From JAWLHU01 sp041690255 (lineage in GTDB: Bacteria > Bacillota > Sulfobacillia > Symbiobacteriales > Symbiobacteriaceae): a DNA stretch of 64,000 bases. Shown here piece by piece: positions 1 to 7,619 of this stretch (the first letter of the stretch is position 1; each line of letters opens with the position of its first letter). The notes beneath the pieces were generated by a model, which worked only from the letters and a program-made list of their open reading frames with translations, was not told where the DNA came from and made no database searches. The DNA lies in contig JAWLHU010000001.1 of NCBI GenBank assembly GCA_041690255.1, forward strand, positions 1 to 64,000, given 5' to 3'. A program made the position numbers and the translations under genes.

Positions 1-120
1 TCCAGTTCTGGTTGCGATTCGGGTTGTGGCCTCATTGCCATTTCTTCCACCTCTCCTTCATCCTTATCATCCCTCTACACAATCTTCATGTCCACTCCCT
101 GTCCACTCCCCCGAGACCTT

Positions 121-327
121 CCGTGGATATCGCGTGGGTCTGCCGTGGATGTGACGTGGATGTGACGTGGACCCTCCGTGGATGTGACGTGGACCTTCCG
201 TGGATGTGACATGGACCTTCCGTGGATGTGACGTGGACCTTCCGTGGATGTGCGTGGATCTGCCGTGGATGTAACGTGGGTCTACCGTGGTGTTACGTGG
301 GTCTACCGTGGTGTTACGTGGGGTACC
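121..327 (+). repeat. Tandem repeat of a 21-22 nt unit
   Basis: About nine head-to-tail units of 21-22 nt begin with CCGTGG. Two copies (176-197 and 220-241) are identical and a third (198-219) differs at one base. The core is GTGACGTGGA. One unit (143-175) is lengthened by an extra 11-nt half unit, and the last three have drifted. The period is not a multiple of three, so this is not a protein repeat, and I see no gene signals inside it. The rest of 1-344 holds nothing else I can support. Confidence 0.85.
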
Positions 328-344
328 CGCCCCGCTGCCCCGGG

Positions 345-654
345 CTACTTAACCCCAGACACAAGCCAGCCCTGGTCCTTGCGGGTCAGCTTCGACATCA
401 CCAGTTCCTCCCCGTGCGCCAGGGGGAAGTCTAGCTGCTGCAGGTCCTTCGGTACCTGGGTCCGGTGGCGCTTGGGGATCAGCGCCCAGTCCCGCTTCTC
501 CAGCATCCGCTCCGTTCTGCTGTACATGCTCGGGGCCTGCCAGCGGACCAGCCCCGCCTGGGGCAGGCACCGTCGCTGGTCGACTTCCATCGCAGAGTGC
601 ATCTGTTCCCGTCACCAGTCGGGCCTGACGACATCCGACCAGGAAGAGCAGCAT
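345..654 (-). pseudogene. Possible small lipoprotein gene broken by a frameshift
   Basis: On the minus strand one frame starts at 654 with a lipoprotein-like signal (MLLFLVGC, a lipobox) and runs to about position 600. A second frame continues from about 600 to a stop at 345 with natural-looking composition, including KRDWALIPKRHRTQVPKD and LAHGEELVMSKLTRK. A single-base slip near 600 would join them into a lipoprotein of about 100 residues. No strong ribosome-binding site is visible and no family is recognised. It could equally be a chance pair of frames in GC-rich DNA. Confidence 0.28.
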
Positions 655-698
655 GGCAGACAGGATCTGTCCGACCGGTCCATACCGCTGGGCAGAGT

Positions 699-725
699 CG
701 CCGCATCGCGCGGCGGCGCTTTTTT
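699..725 (+). terminator. Hairpin plus T-run upstream of degV
   Basis: A 6-bp GC stem (699-704 with 710-715, loop ATCGC) is followed by a run of six T at 720-725. It lies 105 nt before the degV start with no plus-strand gene close upstream, so it may be a leader attenuator rather than a normal gene end. Confidence 0.5.
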
Positions 726-829
726 GTGCCCCTCAGTCGGACCCGCAGGCAGATGAGCCGATCCCCCTCCCTTGCTACGATGTAGACAGACTGCGGGAGG
801 TCTACCCGCAACTGAGGAGGACTCACCCT

Positions 830-1729
830 ATGAGCAGCCGCCCATCCTGCGTACTCGTTGTCGACGGCGGTGTCGATCTGCCCGCCGGCTTTGCCCGGGA
901 GTATGGCATTTTCCTGATTCCGCTTATGGTCAACTTCGGCAGTGACTCCTACCGGAGCGGTGTCGACATGACCGCCAAGGAGTTCTACGAGCGCCTCCGT
1001 GAGCGCGGCGAGTTCCCGACCACTTCGCAGCCCTCCGCCGGCGACTACAAGGCCATCTACGAGGAGGCGGCCGGGACCGGCCTGCCGATCCTGTCGATCC
1101 ATGTCTCCTCCGGCCTCTCCGGCTCGATCAGCTCGGCCCGGACCGCCCGGGAGATGCTGCCCGACCTGGATATCACCCTGGTCGACACCAAGACCCTCTC
1201 CGGCGAGATGGCCATGCAGGTCATGGTCGCGGCCTCCATGGCACGGGAGGGGCGCCCGGTGGATGAGATCGTCGCCAGTCTGACCTCCCTTCACACCGAC
1301 TCCAACCTCTTCTTCACCATCGACAAGTTGGACTATCTGCGCAAGGGCGGCCGCATCGGGCGGGTTGCGGGGGCCGTGGGAAGCCTCCTCGGCATCCGAC
1401 CGGTGGTGACCGTGGACAAGGAGAACGGGACCTACATTCCGGCCGGCAAGGCTCGCTCCTTCCGCCGCGCGCTCGATGAGATCGCCGAGAAGATCATCGC
1501 TGATGTCGGTGAGGGGAAAGACGTCAGCATCATGTTCCTGCAGGGCGATGTGCCCGCCGAGGTGGAGCGACTCTCCGCGATGCTCAAGAGCCGGCTGAAC
1601 GTGGTCTGGATGGAGGTCATGTACGTCAATCCCAGCCTGGGCGCCCATATCGGGCCCGATGCCATGGGGATTGCATATTATCCCGGCGCTCTGCCCATTC
1701 TGTCCCTGGAGCCTGTGGGGGCTCGCTAA
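830..1729 (+). CDS. DegV family fatty acid-binding protein
   Basis: A 299-residue protein, the usual size for DegV/EDD-fold proteins. In Firmicutes these hold a fatty acid for the FakA/FakB kinase system. Visible marks are the N-terminal VVDGGVDLP segment, the acyl-contact motif TTSQPSAGD at about residues 63-71, the SSGLSGS motif near residue 93, and the KGGRIGR segment in the C-terminal half. The ATG at 830 is chosen because GAGGAGG lies at 814-820. The frame stays open upstream to an ATG at 653, but that stretch contains the hairpin at 699-725 and does not look like DegV. The desaturase gene follows 45 nt later, so the two may share a transcript with a lipid theme. FakA is not in the window. 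Confidence 0.93.
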   Translation: MSSRPSCVLVVDGGVDLPAGFAREYGIFLIPLMVNFGSDSYRSGVDMTAKEFYERLRERGEFPTTSQPSAGDYKAIYEEAAGTGLPILSIHVSSGLSGSISSARTAREMLPDLDITLVDTKTLSGEMAMQVMVAASMAREGRPVDEIVASLTSLHTDSNLFFTIDKLDYLRKGGRIGRVAGAVGSLLGIRPVVTVDKENGTYIPAGKARSFRRALDEIAEKIIADVGEGKDVSIMFLQGDVPAEVERLSAMLKSRLNVVWMEVMYVNPSLGAHIGPDAMGIAYYPGALPILSLEPVGAR

Positions 1730-1774
1730 CGCTCAGGGGGAGAGTCTCGGAACAAGGGAAAGGGGATCAGTCGG

Positions 1775-2884
1775 ATGACGGAAATGCGTACCATGGGGTG
1801 GTATGCACAACAGATCGCCCCACACTTGCCGCCGGAGGCGTTCAAGCCCGCCCGGGGCCGGCTCTGGGGCGGATTGGCCTACCTGGTGCTTGCGGTCGGA
1901 TCGATCGCGGTCCTCGGATTCTATGATCTACACCCGCTCTTTAACCTCGGTCTGGCGCTGATCATTGGTCAGGCCTTTGCCGGCCTTGGCTTCCTGGGCC
2001 ACGAGATCCTGCATGGTACGGTCGTGAAGAATGCCCGCCTGCGGGACTTCCTGGGGTCGATCGCCTTCGCCCAGTTCAGCCTGGGCCCGAAGCTCTGGCG
2101 GAAGTGGCACAACATGGAGCACCATGCCCATACTCAGGAAGCGGAGACGGATCCGGACGCCATGGGTACGCTGGAGACGTTCTATCAGCGGCCGTTCCTC
2201 AAGTGGCTTTACCGCATCAATCCGAGCGTACGGAGCCTGATCAGCTTCACGTCGTTCCTGCTCTTCTTCTCGATCTTCTGCCTGAAGATGCTGACCCGGT
2301 TCTACCCGGAGTTCAAGCGTGAGGAGAAGCCAGTGGTGCTGGCGCAGATGCTCTGGCCCTTCGCCATGTGGATCAGCCTGCTGGTGGTGCTGGGGCCGGT
2401 CAAGTGGCTCTTCGCCTACGTGATCCCCCTCATGATCGCCAACTTTCTTGTGATCAGCTATATCTCCACCAATCACCAGCTCAACCCGTTGACCGACCTG
2501 AACGACCCGCTGGCCAATTCACTTTCGGTCAACGTTCCCCGGTGGATGGATGTCATCCACTTCAACTTCTCCCATCATGTGGAGCATCACATCTTTCCGG
2601 GGATGAACCCGAAGTTCGCCCCTCTGGTCAAGGCGGAGTTGCGCCGGCAATTCCCGCAGCAGTACCAGGAGATGGGCTTCGGCCACGCACTGGCCGCCCT
2701 CTGGAAGACGCCGCGAATCTACAAGGATCAGAAGGACCTCGTCGACCCGATTCGGGAGCTTGCCTTCGGGTCTCTCGGCAACGGGTTAACCGCCTCCCGC
2801 ATCGAGGGGCGGAAGGTGCCCATGGCTGAACCGGCATCGCTCGTCCCGCCGGCCCACGGCGCCAAGGCGCCGACCGGGCGCTGA
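1775..2884 (+). CDS. Membrane fatty acid desaturase
   Basis: A 369-residue integral membrane di-iron desaturase. All three histidine boxes are visible: HEILH at residues 76-80, HNMEHH at 112-117, and HHVEHH near residue 270. Between them lie hydrophobic spans (about 31-75 and 145-235) that fit two transmembrane hairpins with the metal site on the cytoplasmic face. The family inserts a double bond into acyl lipids using O2 and reduced ferredoxin or flavodoxin, which fits an aerobic lifestyle. Position of desaturation and substrate cannot be read from sequence; carotenoid or sphingolipid desaturases share these boxes. The ATG at 1775 follows GGGAAAGGGGA. A strong terminator follows the stop. 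Confidence 0.9.
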   Translation: MTEMRTMGWYAQQIAPHLPPEAFKPARGRLWGGLAYLVLAVGSIAVLGFYDLHPLFNLGLALIIGQAFAGLGFLGHEILHGTVVKNARLRDFLGSIAFAQFSLGPKLWRKWHNMEHHAHTQEAETDPDAMGTLETFYQRPFLKWLYRINPSVRSLISFTSFLLFFSIFCLKMLTRFYPEFKREEKPVVLAQMLWPFAMWISLLVVLGPVKWLFAYVIPLMIANFLVISYISTNHQLNPLTDLNDPLANSLSVNVPRWMDVIHFNFSHHVEHHIFPGMNPKFAPLVKAELRRQFPQQYQEMGFGHALAALWKTPRIYKDQKDLVDPIRELAFGSLGNGLTASRIEGRKVPMAEPASLVPPAHGAKAPTGR

Positions 2885-2889
2885 CCGAC

Positions 2890-2936
2890 AAAAAAGGAGA
2901 GCCGCCCCTGCGCATGGTGCAAGGGCGGCCCTTTTC
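2890..2936. terminator. Bidirectional terminator between convergent genes
   Basis: A GCCGCCC/GGGCGGC stem (2901-2907 with 2923-2929), with inner TGC/GCA pairing, is followed by CTTTT on the plus strand and preceded by an A-run (2890-2895) that gives a T-run on the minus strand. It serves both the desaturase and the convergent hydrolase gene. Confidence 0.85.
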
Positions 2937-2940
2937 TGTC

Positions 2941-3615
2941 CTAGAACTCGTAAGTCTCGCCGGGTCGCAGGATCACGGGCTTGGTCTCGCCCACCGTCTG
3001 AACTCGCTGCACGAACTCAGCCGGGTCCTGGAGCAGGAGCGGGAAGGTCCCCCAGTGCATCGGGATCACAACCTTCGGCTGGATCCACTGCGTGGCAATG
3101 GCCGCATCTTCCGGACCCATGGTGTAGTGATCCCCGATCGGCAGGAGGGCAACATCGATCCTTGGTGCCTCAATGACGCCATTGAGGAGCTTCATGTCGC
3201 TGAAGAGGGCGGTGTCGCCGGCGTGGTAGATCCGCTTGTCGCCCAGGTGGACCACGAAGCCCGCCGCATGGCCGCCCCTGTCGCCGTAGCCGTGGAAGGC
3301 GAGGGTCACCCGGATGAGGCCGAAGTCAAACCGCTTCTTGCCGCCGAGCGCCATACCGATCACCTGGATCCCCTGCTCGGCTAGCTCCTGCCCACCCTCG
3401 TAGGTCGTGATCACCGCGGCGCCGGTCCGCTTGGCAATGGCCACGGTATCACCCACGTGGTCACCGTGGAAGTGGGTCACGAGTATGTAGTTGGGGTTCA
3501 GTTCCTCTGCCTTGACCGGGCAGACTGGGTTCCCGGTGATGAACGGATCGATGAGCAGGGTCGTCTTGCCGTCGGTCACCTCGAACGCAGAGTGCCCGAG
3601 GAAACGAATCCGCAT
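2941..3615 (-). CDS. Metal-dependent hydrolase, UPF0173 (metallo-beta-lactamase fold)
   Basis: A 224-residue protein of the UPF0173/YtkL type. It opens with MRIRFLGHSAFEV and carries the binuclear metal motif H48-F-H50-G-D52-H53 (THFHGDHVGD), then further metal-ligand regions at YHAGDTALF and PMHWGTFPLL. Length and motif order match the family, whose substrate is not established. The protein is expected in the cytoplasm, as no signal peptide is visible. The ATG at 3615 is preceded on the minus strand by GAAAGGGGAAA. It is a single-gene unit that converges on the desaturase and diverges from the next gene. Confidence 0.92.
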   Translation of the reverse strand: MRIRFLGHSAFEVTDGKTTLLIDPFITGNPVCPVKAEELNPNYILVTHFHGDHVGDTVAIAKRTGAAVITTYEGGQELAEQGIQVIGMALGGKKRFDFGLIRVTLAFHGYGDRGGHAAGFVVHLGDKRIYHAGDTALFSDMKLLNGVIEAPRIDVALLPIGDHYTMGPEDAAIATQWIQPKVVIPMHWGTFPLLLQDPAEFVQRVQTVGETKPVILRPGETYEF

Positions 3616-3763
3616 GATAATTTCCCCTTTCGCGCTTGTCGACTAGCTCTGCAAACATTCTAGCAAACCGGAAAATGGATAGGCAACCGGCAAGAATAAA
3701 GGTAGAATAGATTTATGCGTGTCCTTACCGCCCCGCACTACCTCAAGCCGGAGGACTCCAGCC

Positions 3764-5251
3764 ATGCGGAAATTTCTTCTTCTGGTCCTGATGCTCGCCG
3801 TCGTCGTTGGAACCCAGTTCATGATCGGGCAACAGCAGGCTGACGTGGTCCTGACCCATGAGCAACTGGCAGGCAATCCGGTGGACCGGTATGCCGCAGT
3901 GGGCTCCCCGCAGGGCACTGTCCTGGTGGCCCACGGCTTCGCCGGATCGAAGGAGCTCATGCAGTACTGGGGGTTTGCTCTGGCCCGGCAGGGGTTCGAC
4001 ACGTACCTATTTGACCAGCCCGGACATGGTGAGCAGGTGCAGCCCCTCCCCGAGTGGCGTTCTCTGGCCAATAATCCGTTGGGGCGGAATCTGCAGGCAA
4101 TGATCGCCGAACTGACGGCAACGGGGCGGGCCGAGGCAGGCCGTATCGCTCTGGTTGGCCATTCCATGGGTGGCGCCGCCGTTGTCGCCGCCGCCATGGA
4201 ACAGAACCCCGCGATTGTCGCCACCGTAGCGATCTCAGCCGCGTACAGTGACCCTCTGCCGCCGGATCTGCCGGTCAACCTGCTCAGCCTGGTGGCCGAG
4301 CGGGACCCGGCATCGATTCGGGCTGCGGCTGCTGCGTTGGAGCCGCAGTCGGCCACGCGCAAGACGGTCGACTTCCCCGGCAAGAACCACCTGACGATCA
4401 TCTACGACCCGCAGGCATTTGACCAGGCGATCGGCTGGATCCACCAGGCCATGGGCACCAGGCCGGTACCCATCGCCCCGGTCGCACCGTGGGGCTGGAT
4501 TCTGGCCGCTCTGGCCGGCGGCCTGGGGACCGTGCTGTCGGTCGCCGCCCTGCTCGCCCCGCCGGAGAGCCGGGCCAAGACTGGCCGGCAGCCATCGCTC
4601 GGCTTCCTGACCGGGCTGGTCGCCCTCTCGGTCGCCGCACTTTCCGCCGTCCTGGCCACGGTATACCTGCGGGTTTCCTGGGTGGGCGTCGCCGTGCTCG
4701 ACTACCTCCTGCCCTACTTTGCGATCATGGCCCTCGTGCTCTGGCTGCTCCGTTTCCTCTGGCCCCGGGACTTTGCCTTCCCGCTCACCCAGGGCGGCGA
4801 CGGGGTCGCCGGTGCCACCCTGCGGGGCCTGGGTGTTACCCTGGCCTACCTGGGAGCGCTGGTCCCGGTGATCCAGATGAACCTGACCCACCATATGCCC
4901 ACCCTCCCGCGCATCATGCCGCTGCTGATTTCGGCTGTGGTGCTCTGGCTCTACTTCGTCCAGGAGGAGGGGCTGAAGCGGGCGGTGGCGCATCAGCACG
5001 GTGTGGTTGCCGGTCTGGGGCTCGGCCTGATCAGCAAGCTGGTCATTGTGGGGACCTGGCTCGGGGCGACCGCCCTGCCCAATCCGCCGATCTTCCTGAC
5101 CCTGACGATTCCGATCACCGTTGTCGTCCTGGTCGTCCTGGAGCTAATCGCCACCTTTATGGGGGTCCAGCGCTTCTCGTCGGCTGCTGCTGCGACGGTC
5201 AACGCCGTGGTCCTCGCCTGGGCCGTAGCGGTCACGTTCCCGCTGCAGTGA
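3764..5251 (+). CDS. Alpha/beta hydrolase fused to a multi-pass membrane domain
   Basis: A 495-residue protein. A signal anchor (about residues 2-20) leads into an extracytoplasmic alpha/beta-hydrolase domain to about residue 240. It has an oxyanion-type AHGFAGS segment and the nucleophile elbow GHSMGG near residue 130; the histidine is probably in KNHLTI. Residues from about 245 to the end hold seven or eight hydrophobic segments. Substrate is unknown, and a lipid or peptidoglycan-linked ester is only a guess. ATG 3764 is preferred over an in-frame GTG at 3719 because GGAGG lies at 3750-3754. It is divergent from the UPF0173 gene, with about 150 nt between them. Confidence 0.82.
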   Translation: MRKFLLLVLMLAVVVGTQFMIGQQQADVVLTHEQLAGNPVDRYAAVGSPQGTVLVAHGFAGSKELMQYWGFALARQGFDTYLFDQPGHGEQVQPLPEWRSLANNPLGRNLQAMIAELTATGRAEAGRIALVGHSMGGAAVVAAAMEQNPAIVATVAISAAYSDPLPPDLPVNLLSLVAERDPASIRAAAAALEPQSATRKTVDFPGKNHLTIIYDPQAFDQAIGWIHQAMGTRPVPIAPVAPWGWILAALAGGLGTVLSVAALLAPPESRAKTGRQPSLGFLTGLVALSVAALSAVLATVYLRVSWVGVAVLDYLLPYFAIMALVLWLLRFLWPRDFAFPLTQGGDGVAGATLRGLGVTLAYLGALVPVIQMNLTHHMPTLPRIMPLLISAVVLWLYFVQEEGLKRAVAHQHGVVAGLGLGLISKLVIVGTWLGATALPNPPIFLTLTIPITVVVLVVLELIATFMGVQRFSSAAAATVNAVVLAWAVAVTFPLQ

Positions 5252-5266
5252 GTTGGCGCTCCGGGG

Positions 5267-6367
5267 TTACTGCTGGCCCGGGCTGATGGAGAGGGCGAGC
5301 CGCTCCAGGCCCAGCCAGGCGGCGAGGCGTTTGAACTCAGCCTCTATGGCTTTCGGCGGGGCGCCGTCTCGGGCCTTGCGGAAGGGCTCATAGACCACCT
5401 GGAGCTCCCGGGTGGTCTTTTTCATGCGCCAGGTCCCGGCCACACGGCCATGGACCAGCACGACCGCCTCCACCACCGCCGCCGGTCGGAAGACACGGGT
5501 GCGGAAGGCATCATCAATCAATCGCTGTCGATCCCTGTGTCCCAGCAGTATGGAGTCGAACCGGGGCAGGACCCGCACCGGAGCCGGCTCCTCGCCGGTC
5601 GTGGCGAGCAGGTCGGGTAGGTCGGATTTCAGCAGGAAGTGGGGCAACTTCGAGCCCTCCAGACGGACCTCGGCCAACTGTTCCTTCAGGCGCTCGAAGA
5701 TCGGGCGGACCCAGGTCTGGGGTCGGGTGACGAAGTAGGCGAAGTCTTGAATGGTCGCCGGTCCGTAGCCGTGGAGGTAGTCCCGCAGGAGGGCGTCCTG
5801 TAGGGCCTCCTGACCGGGGTTCGCCGTTCGATGCCCTAACCACTGCTCGGTCAGGACCACTGGGCAGTCAGCCGAGTCGGTGGGCATGTGAACGCTGAGC
5901 GCTTGCCGGGCCAGGCTCCGCAGTACGCCACCCCAGGGGCCGAACCACTCTCGTGCCACCTCGGGGGCGACCCCCAGTTCCTCTACCGCCCGCTGTGCCA
6001 ACTGGCCGCGGGTGCCCGGCCCCCGCATCAGCAGAGTGAGGGCCTTCTCTGCCGGCTCACTCAGGTCTGGGTTGTCCAGGAAGACGCGGGTGTAGCGGGC
6101 CATGGTCTCGGTGGGCAGGGTGTGGACCGTGCCGCGCATGGCCCAGGTCCGCACGAGGGAGCGCTCCTCGCTGACCATGCGGTCGTAGTCGGCCAGGGTA
6201 AAGCCGCTGACGCGGGCCCGGAGCGACATGGCCGGCGTGCTGGGGATCTGGGCCTGGAGTCCGCAGGCGTCCCGGACCGCCTGGAGGGCATCGTGACAGG
6301 GCGCGAGCAGGTGCTGCCGCTTCAACAAATACCGGCTCGCCTGGCGCAGGCTGATCTGCATCTTCAT
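5267..6367 (-). CDS. Winged-helix DNA-binding protein, AlkZ/YcaQ-like
   Basis: A 366-residue member of the HTH_42 (formerly DUF1006) family, which includes the DNA glycosylases AlkZ and YcaQ that remove bulky alkylated bases and unhook crosslinks. The diagnostic Q-x-Q catalytic motif appears as LQAQ near residue 40. The central WAMRGTVHTLP segment and the C-terminal RFDSILLGHRDR segment are also typical. Activity is inferred from family; some members lack glycosylase function. Starts at 6367 or the second ATG at 6361 both follow AGGTGGGG. The gene ends 15 nt from the convergent hydrolase gene, with no clear terminator between. Confidence 0.85.
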   Translation of the reverse strand: MKMQISLRQASRYLLKRQHLLAPCHDALQAVRDACGLQAQIPSTPAMSLRARVSGFTLADYDRMVSEERSLVRTWAMRGTVHTLPTETMARYTRVFLDNPDLSEPAEKALTLLMRGPGTRGQLAQRAVEELGVAPEVAREWFGPWGGVLRSLARQALSVHMPTDSADCPVVLTEQWLGHRTANPGQEALQDALLRDYLHGYGPATIQDFAYFVTRPQTWVRPIFERLKEQLAEVRLEGSKLPHFLLKSDLPDLLATTGEEPAPVRVLPRFDSILLGHRDRQRLIDDAFRTRVFRPAAVVEAVVLVHGRVAGTWRMKKTTRELQVVYEPFRKARDGAPPKAIEAEFKRLAAWLGLERLALSISPGQQ

Positions 6368-6472
6368 CCCCCACCTGAAGTGAACCGAACATACTTTCGG
6401 AGGAGTATTCGCCTGCCTTCGTCGAAAATCCTCCGAACCGTCTCATGTTTGGAACACGTCCAAGGAGCAGAG

Positions 6473-7606
6473 GTGACCTTCGTGAAGGTATGGCAGTATC
6501 TCTTCTCAGGTGTGGTGGCTGCCCTGGTCCTCCTGTCTGCCGGGCTCTGGTATGTGCAGTACGCGAACCGGACCCATCCGGCACCGTGGCCCATGCTACA
6601 GGGCGATGCCCGCGGAAGCTTCGCCACCCGAGCCATCCTTCCCGCCAAGAAGCCGTCCGTGCTCTGGTCGCACCCGCTGGGCGATGACCGGGCGATCGGG
6701 CTCTGGCCGGTGATCGGTGAGGGGAACACAGTCTACTTCGCCGGTGAGGACCGGCTGGTTGCCCTCGATGCAGAGGGGAAGCTGAGTTGGGCCTGGAACA
6801 GCGGCACCTACGTCTCATCCATCGCACTGGGGCGGCACGGGGAGGTCTATGTCCAGGAGGATGACGGCGTGATTGCACTGGACAGCCAGGGGCGTCGTGC
6901 CTGGCGGCTGGCGTTGCCCAGGGCGCGCGGTGTCGCCCCGATGATCGTAGGGCAGGGTGGCGTGATCTACGCCGTGACCGAAGACATCTACGCCATTACG
7001 GATACCGGGCAGCTCAAGTGGAGCCAGTCGGTGCGCGGGACCAGCTGGCCGGTGGAGGCGCCCGAGGGCCAGATTATCTACGCCGACGGACAGGGCATCT
7101 ACGCTCTGGAGCCCAGCGGTGAACTGGCCTGGTCCAGAGCGGTGGAGTCGTACTCCGAGGCCGGAGTGGCGGTAGGGAGTGACCAGCGGATCTACCTGAC
7201 CGGTGGCGGCTATCTGCGGGTCTTGGACACCGAGGGAGCGCTGAAGGCGGAATCCCCGGTCACGACCGATGCGGTCAACCTTTCGGTTGGGATGGGGTTT
7301 ATCCAGCGGGGGTTGACCCGGTGGTCCGCGGCGCCCGACGAGGTCTGGACCGCCCAGGTGGATGTGCCGACCGCCATCACCTATGTCGATGCAGACGGCC
7401 AGGTCCTTCTCTTCACCTTTGATGACAGGGGGCGCTACGATGACCTCATCCTCCTGGATTCGGAGGGGAAGGAACGCTGGCGGTTCGATGAACTCCGGCT
7501 GGGCAGCCTTCCCGCCATCGGCAGCGATGGGCGGATCTGCTTCGCCAGCCTCGCTCCGGGCGAGAGGGAATGGGCGTTGACCTGCATCGGCACGAATGAG
7601 GATTGA
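6473..7606 (+). CDS. Membrane-anchored PQQ-like beta-propeller protein (copy 1)
   Basis: A 377-residue protein with one N-terminal membrane anchor (about residues 8-28) and then repeated propeller blades. Recurrent blade signatures include LVALDAEGKLSWAW, VIALDSQGRRAWRL and IYALEPSGELAWSR. The fold matches PQQ-dehydrogenase-like/BamB-like propellers, but no cofactor-binding or catalytic residues can be assigned. It is probably an extracytoplasmic scaffold or sensor. The GTG at 6473 is chosen because AGGAG at 6463-6467 is well placed; the long open frame upstream runs antisense through the AlkZ-like gene and is not coding. The next gene, a paralogue, starts 14 nt after the stop. Confidence 0.8.
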   Translation: MTFVKVWQYLFSGVVAALVLLSAGLWYVQYANRTHPAPWPMLQGDARGSFATRAILPAKKPSVLWSHPLGDDRAIGLWPVIGEGNTVYFAGEDRLVALDAEGKLSWAWNSGTYVSSIALGRHGEVYVQEDDGVIALDSQGRRAWRLALPRARGVAPMIVGQGGVIYAVTEDIYAITDTGQLKWSQSVRGTSWPVEAPEGQIIYADGQGIYALEPSGELAWSRAVESYSEAGVAVGSDQRIYLTGGGYLRVLDTEGALKAESPVTTDAVNLSVGMGFIQRGLTRWSAAPDEVWTAQVDVPTAITYVDADGQVLLFTFDDRGRYDDLILLDSEGKERWRFDELRLGSLPAIGSDGRICFASLAPGEREWALTCIGTNED

Positions 7607-7619
7607 GGAGGTGGCTGTC

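Noticed and set aside
121..327. CRISPR array
   Set aside because: Units are contiguous without unique spacers, 21-22 nt long and degenerate; no cas gene is nearby.
479..1648. Long minus-strand open frame opposite degV
   Set aside because: It mirrors the degV coding frame in GC-rich DNA, has no ribosome-binding site and gives an unnatural His/Gly/Asp-rich product.
5888..6472. Upstream extension of the first propeller gene
   Set aside because: It runs antisense through the AlkZ-like gene. The membrane anchor and a good ribosome-binding site place the start at 6473.
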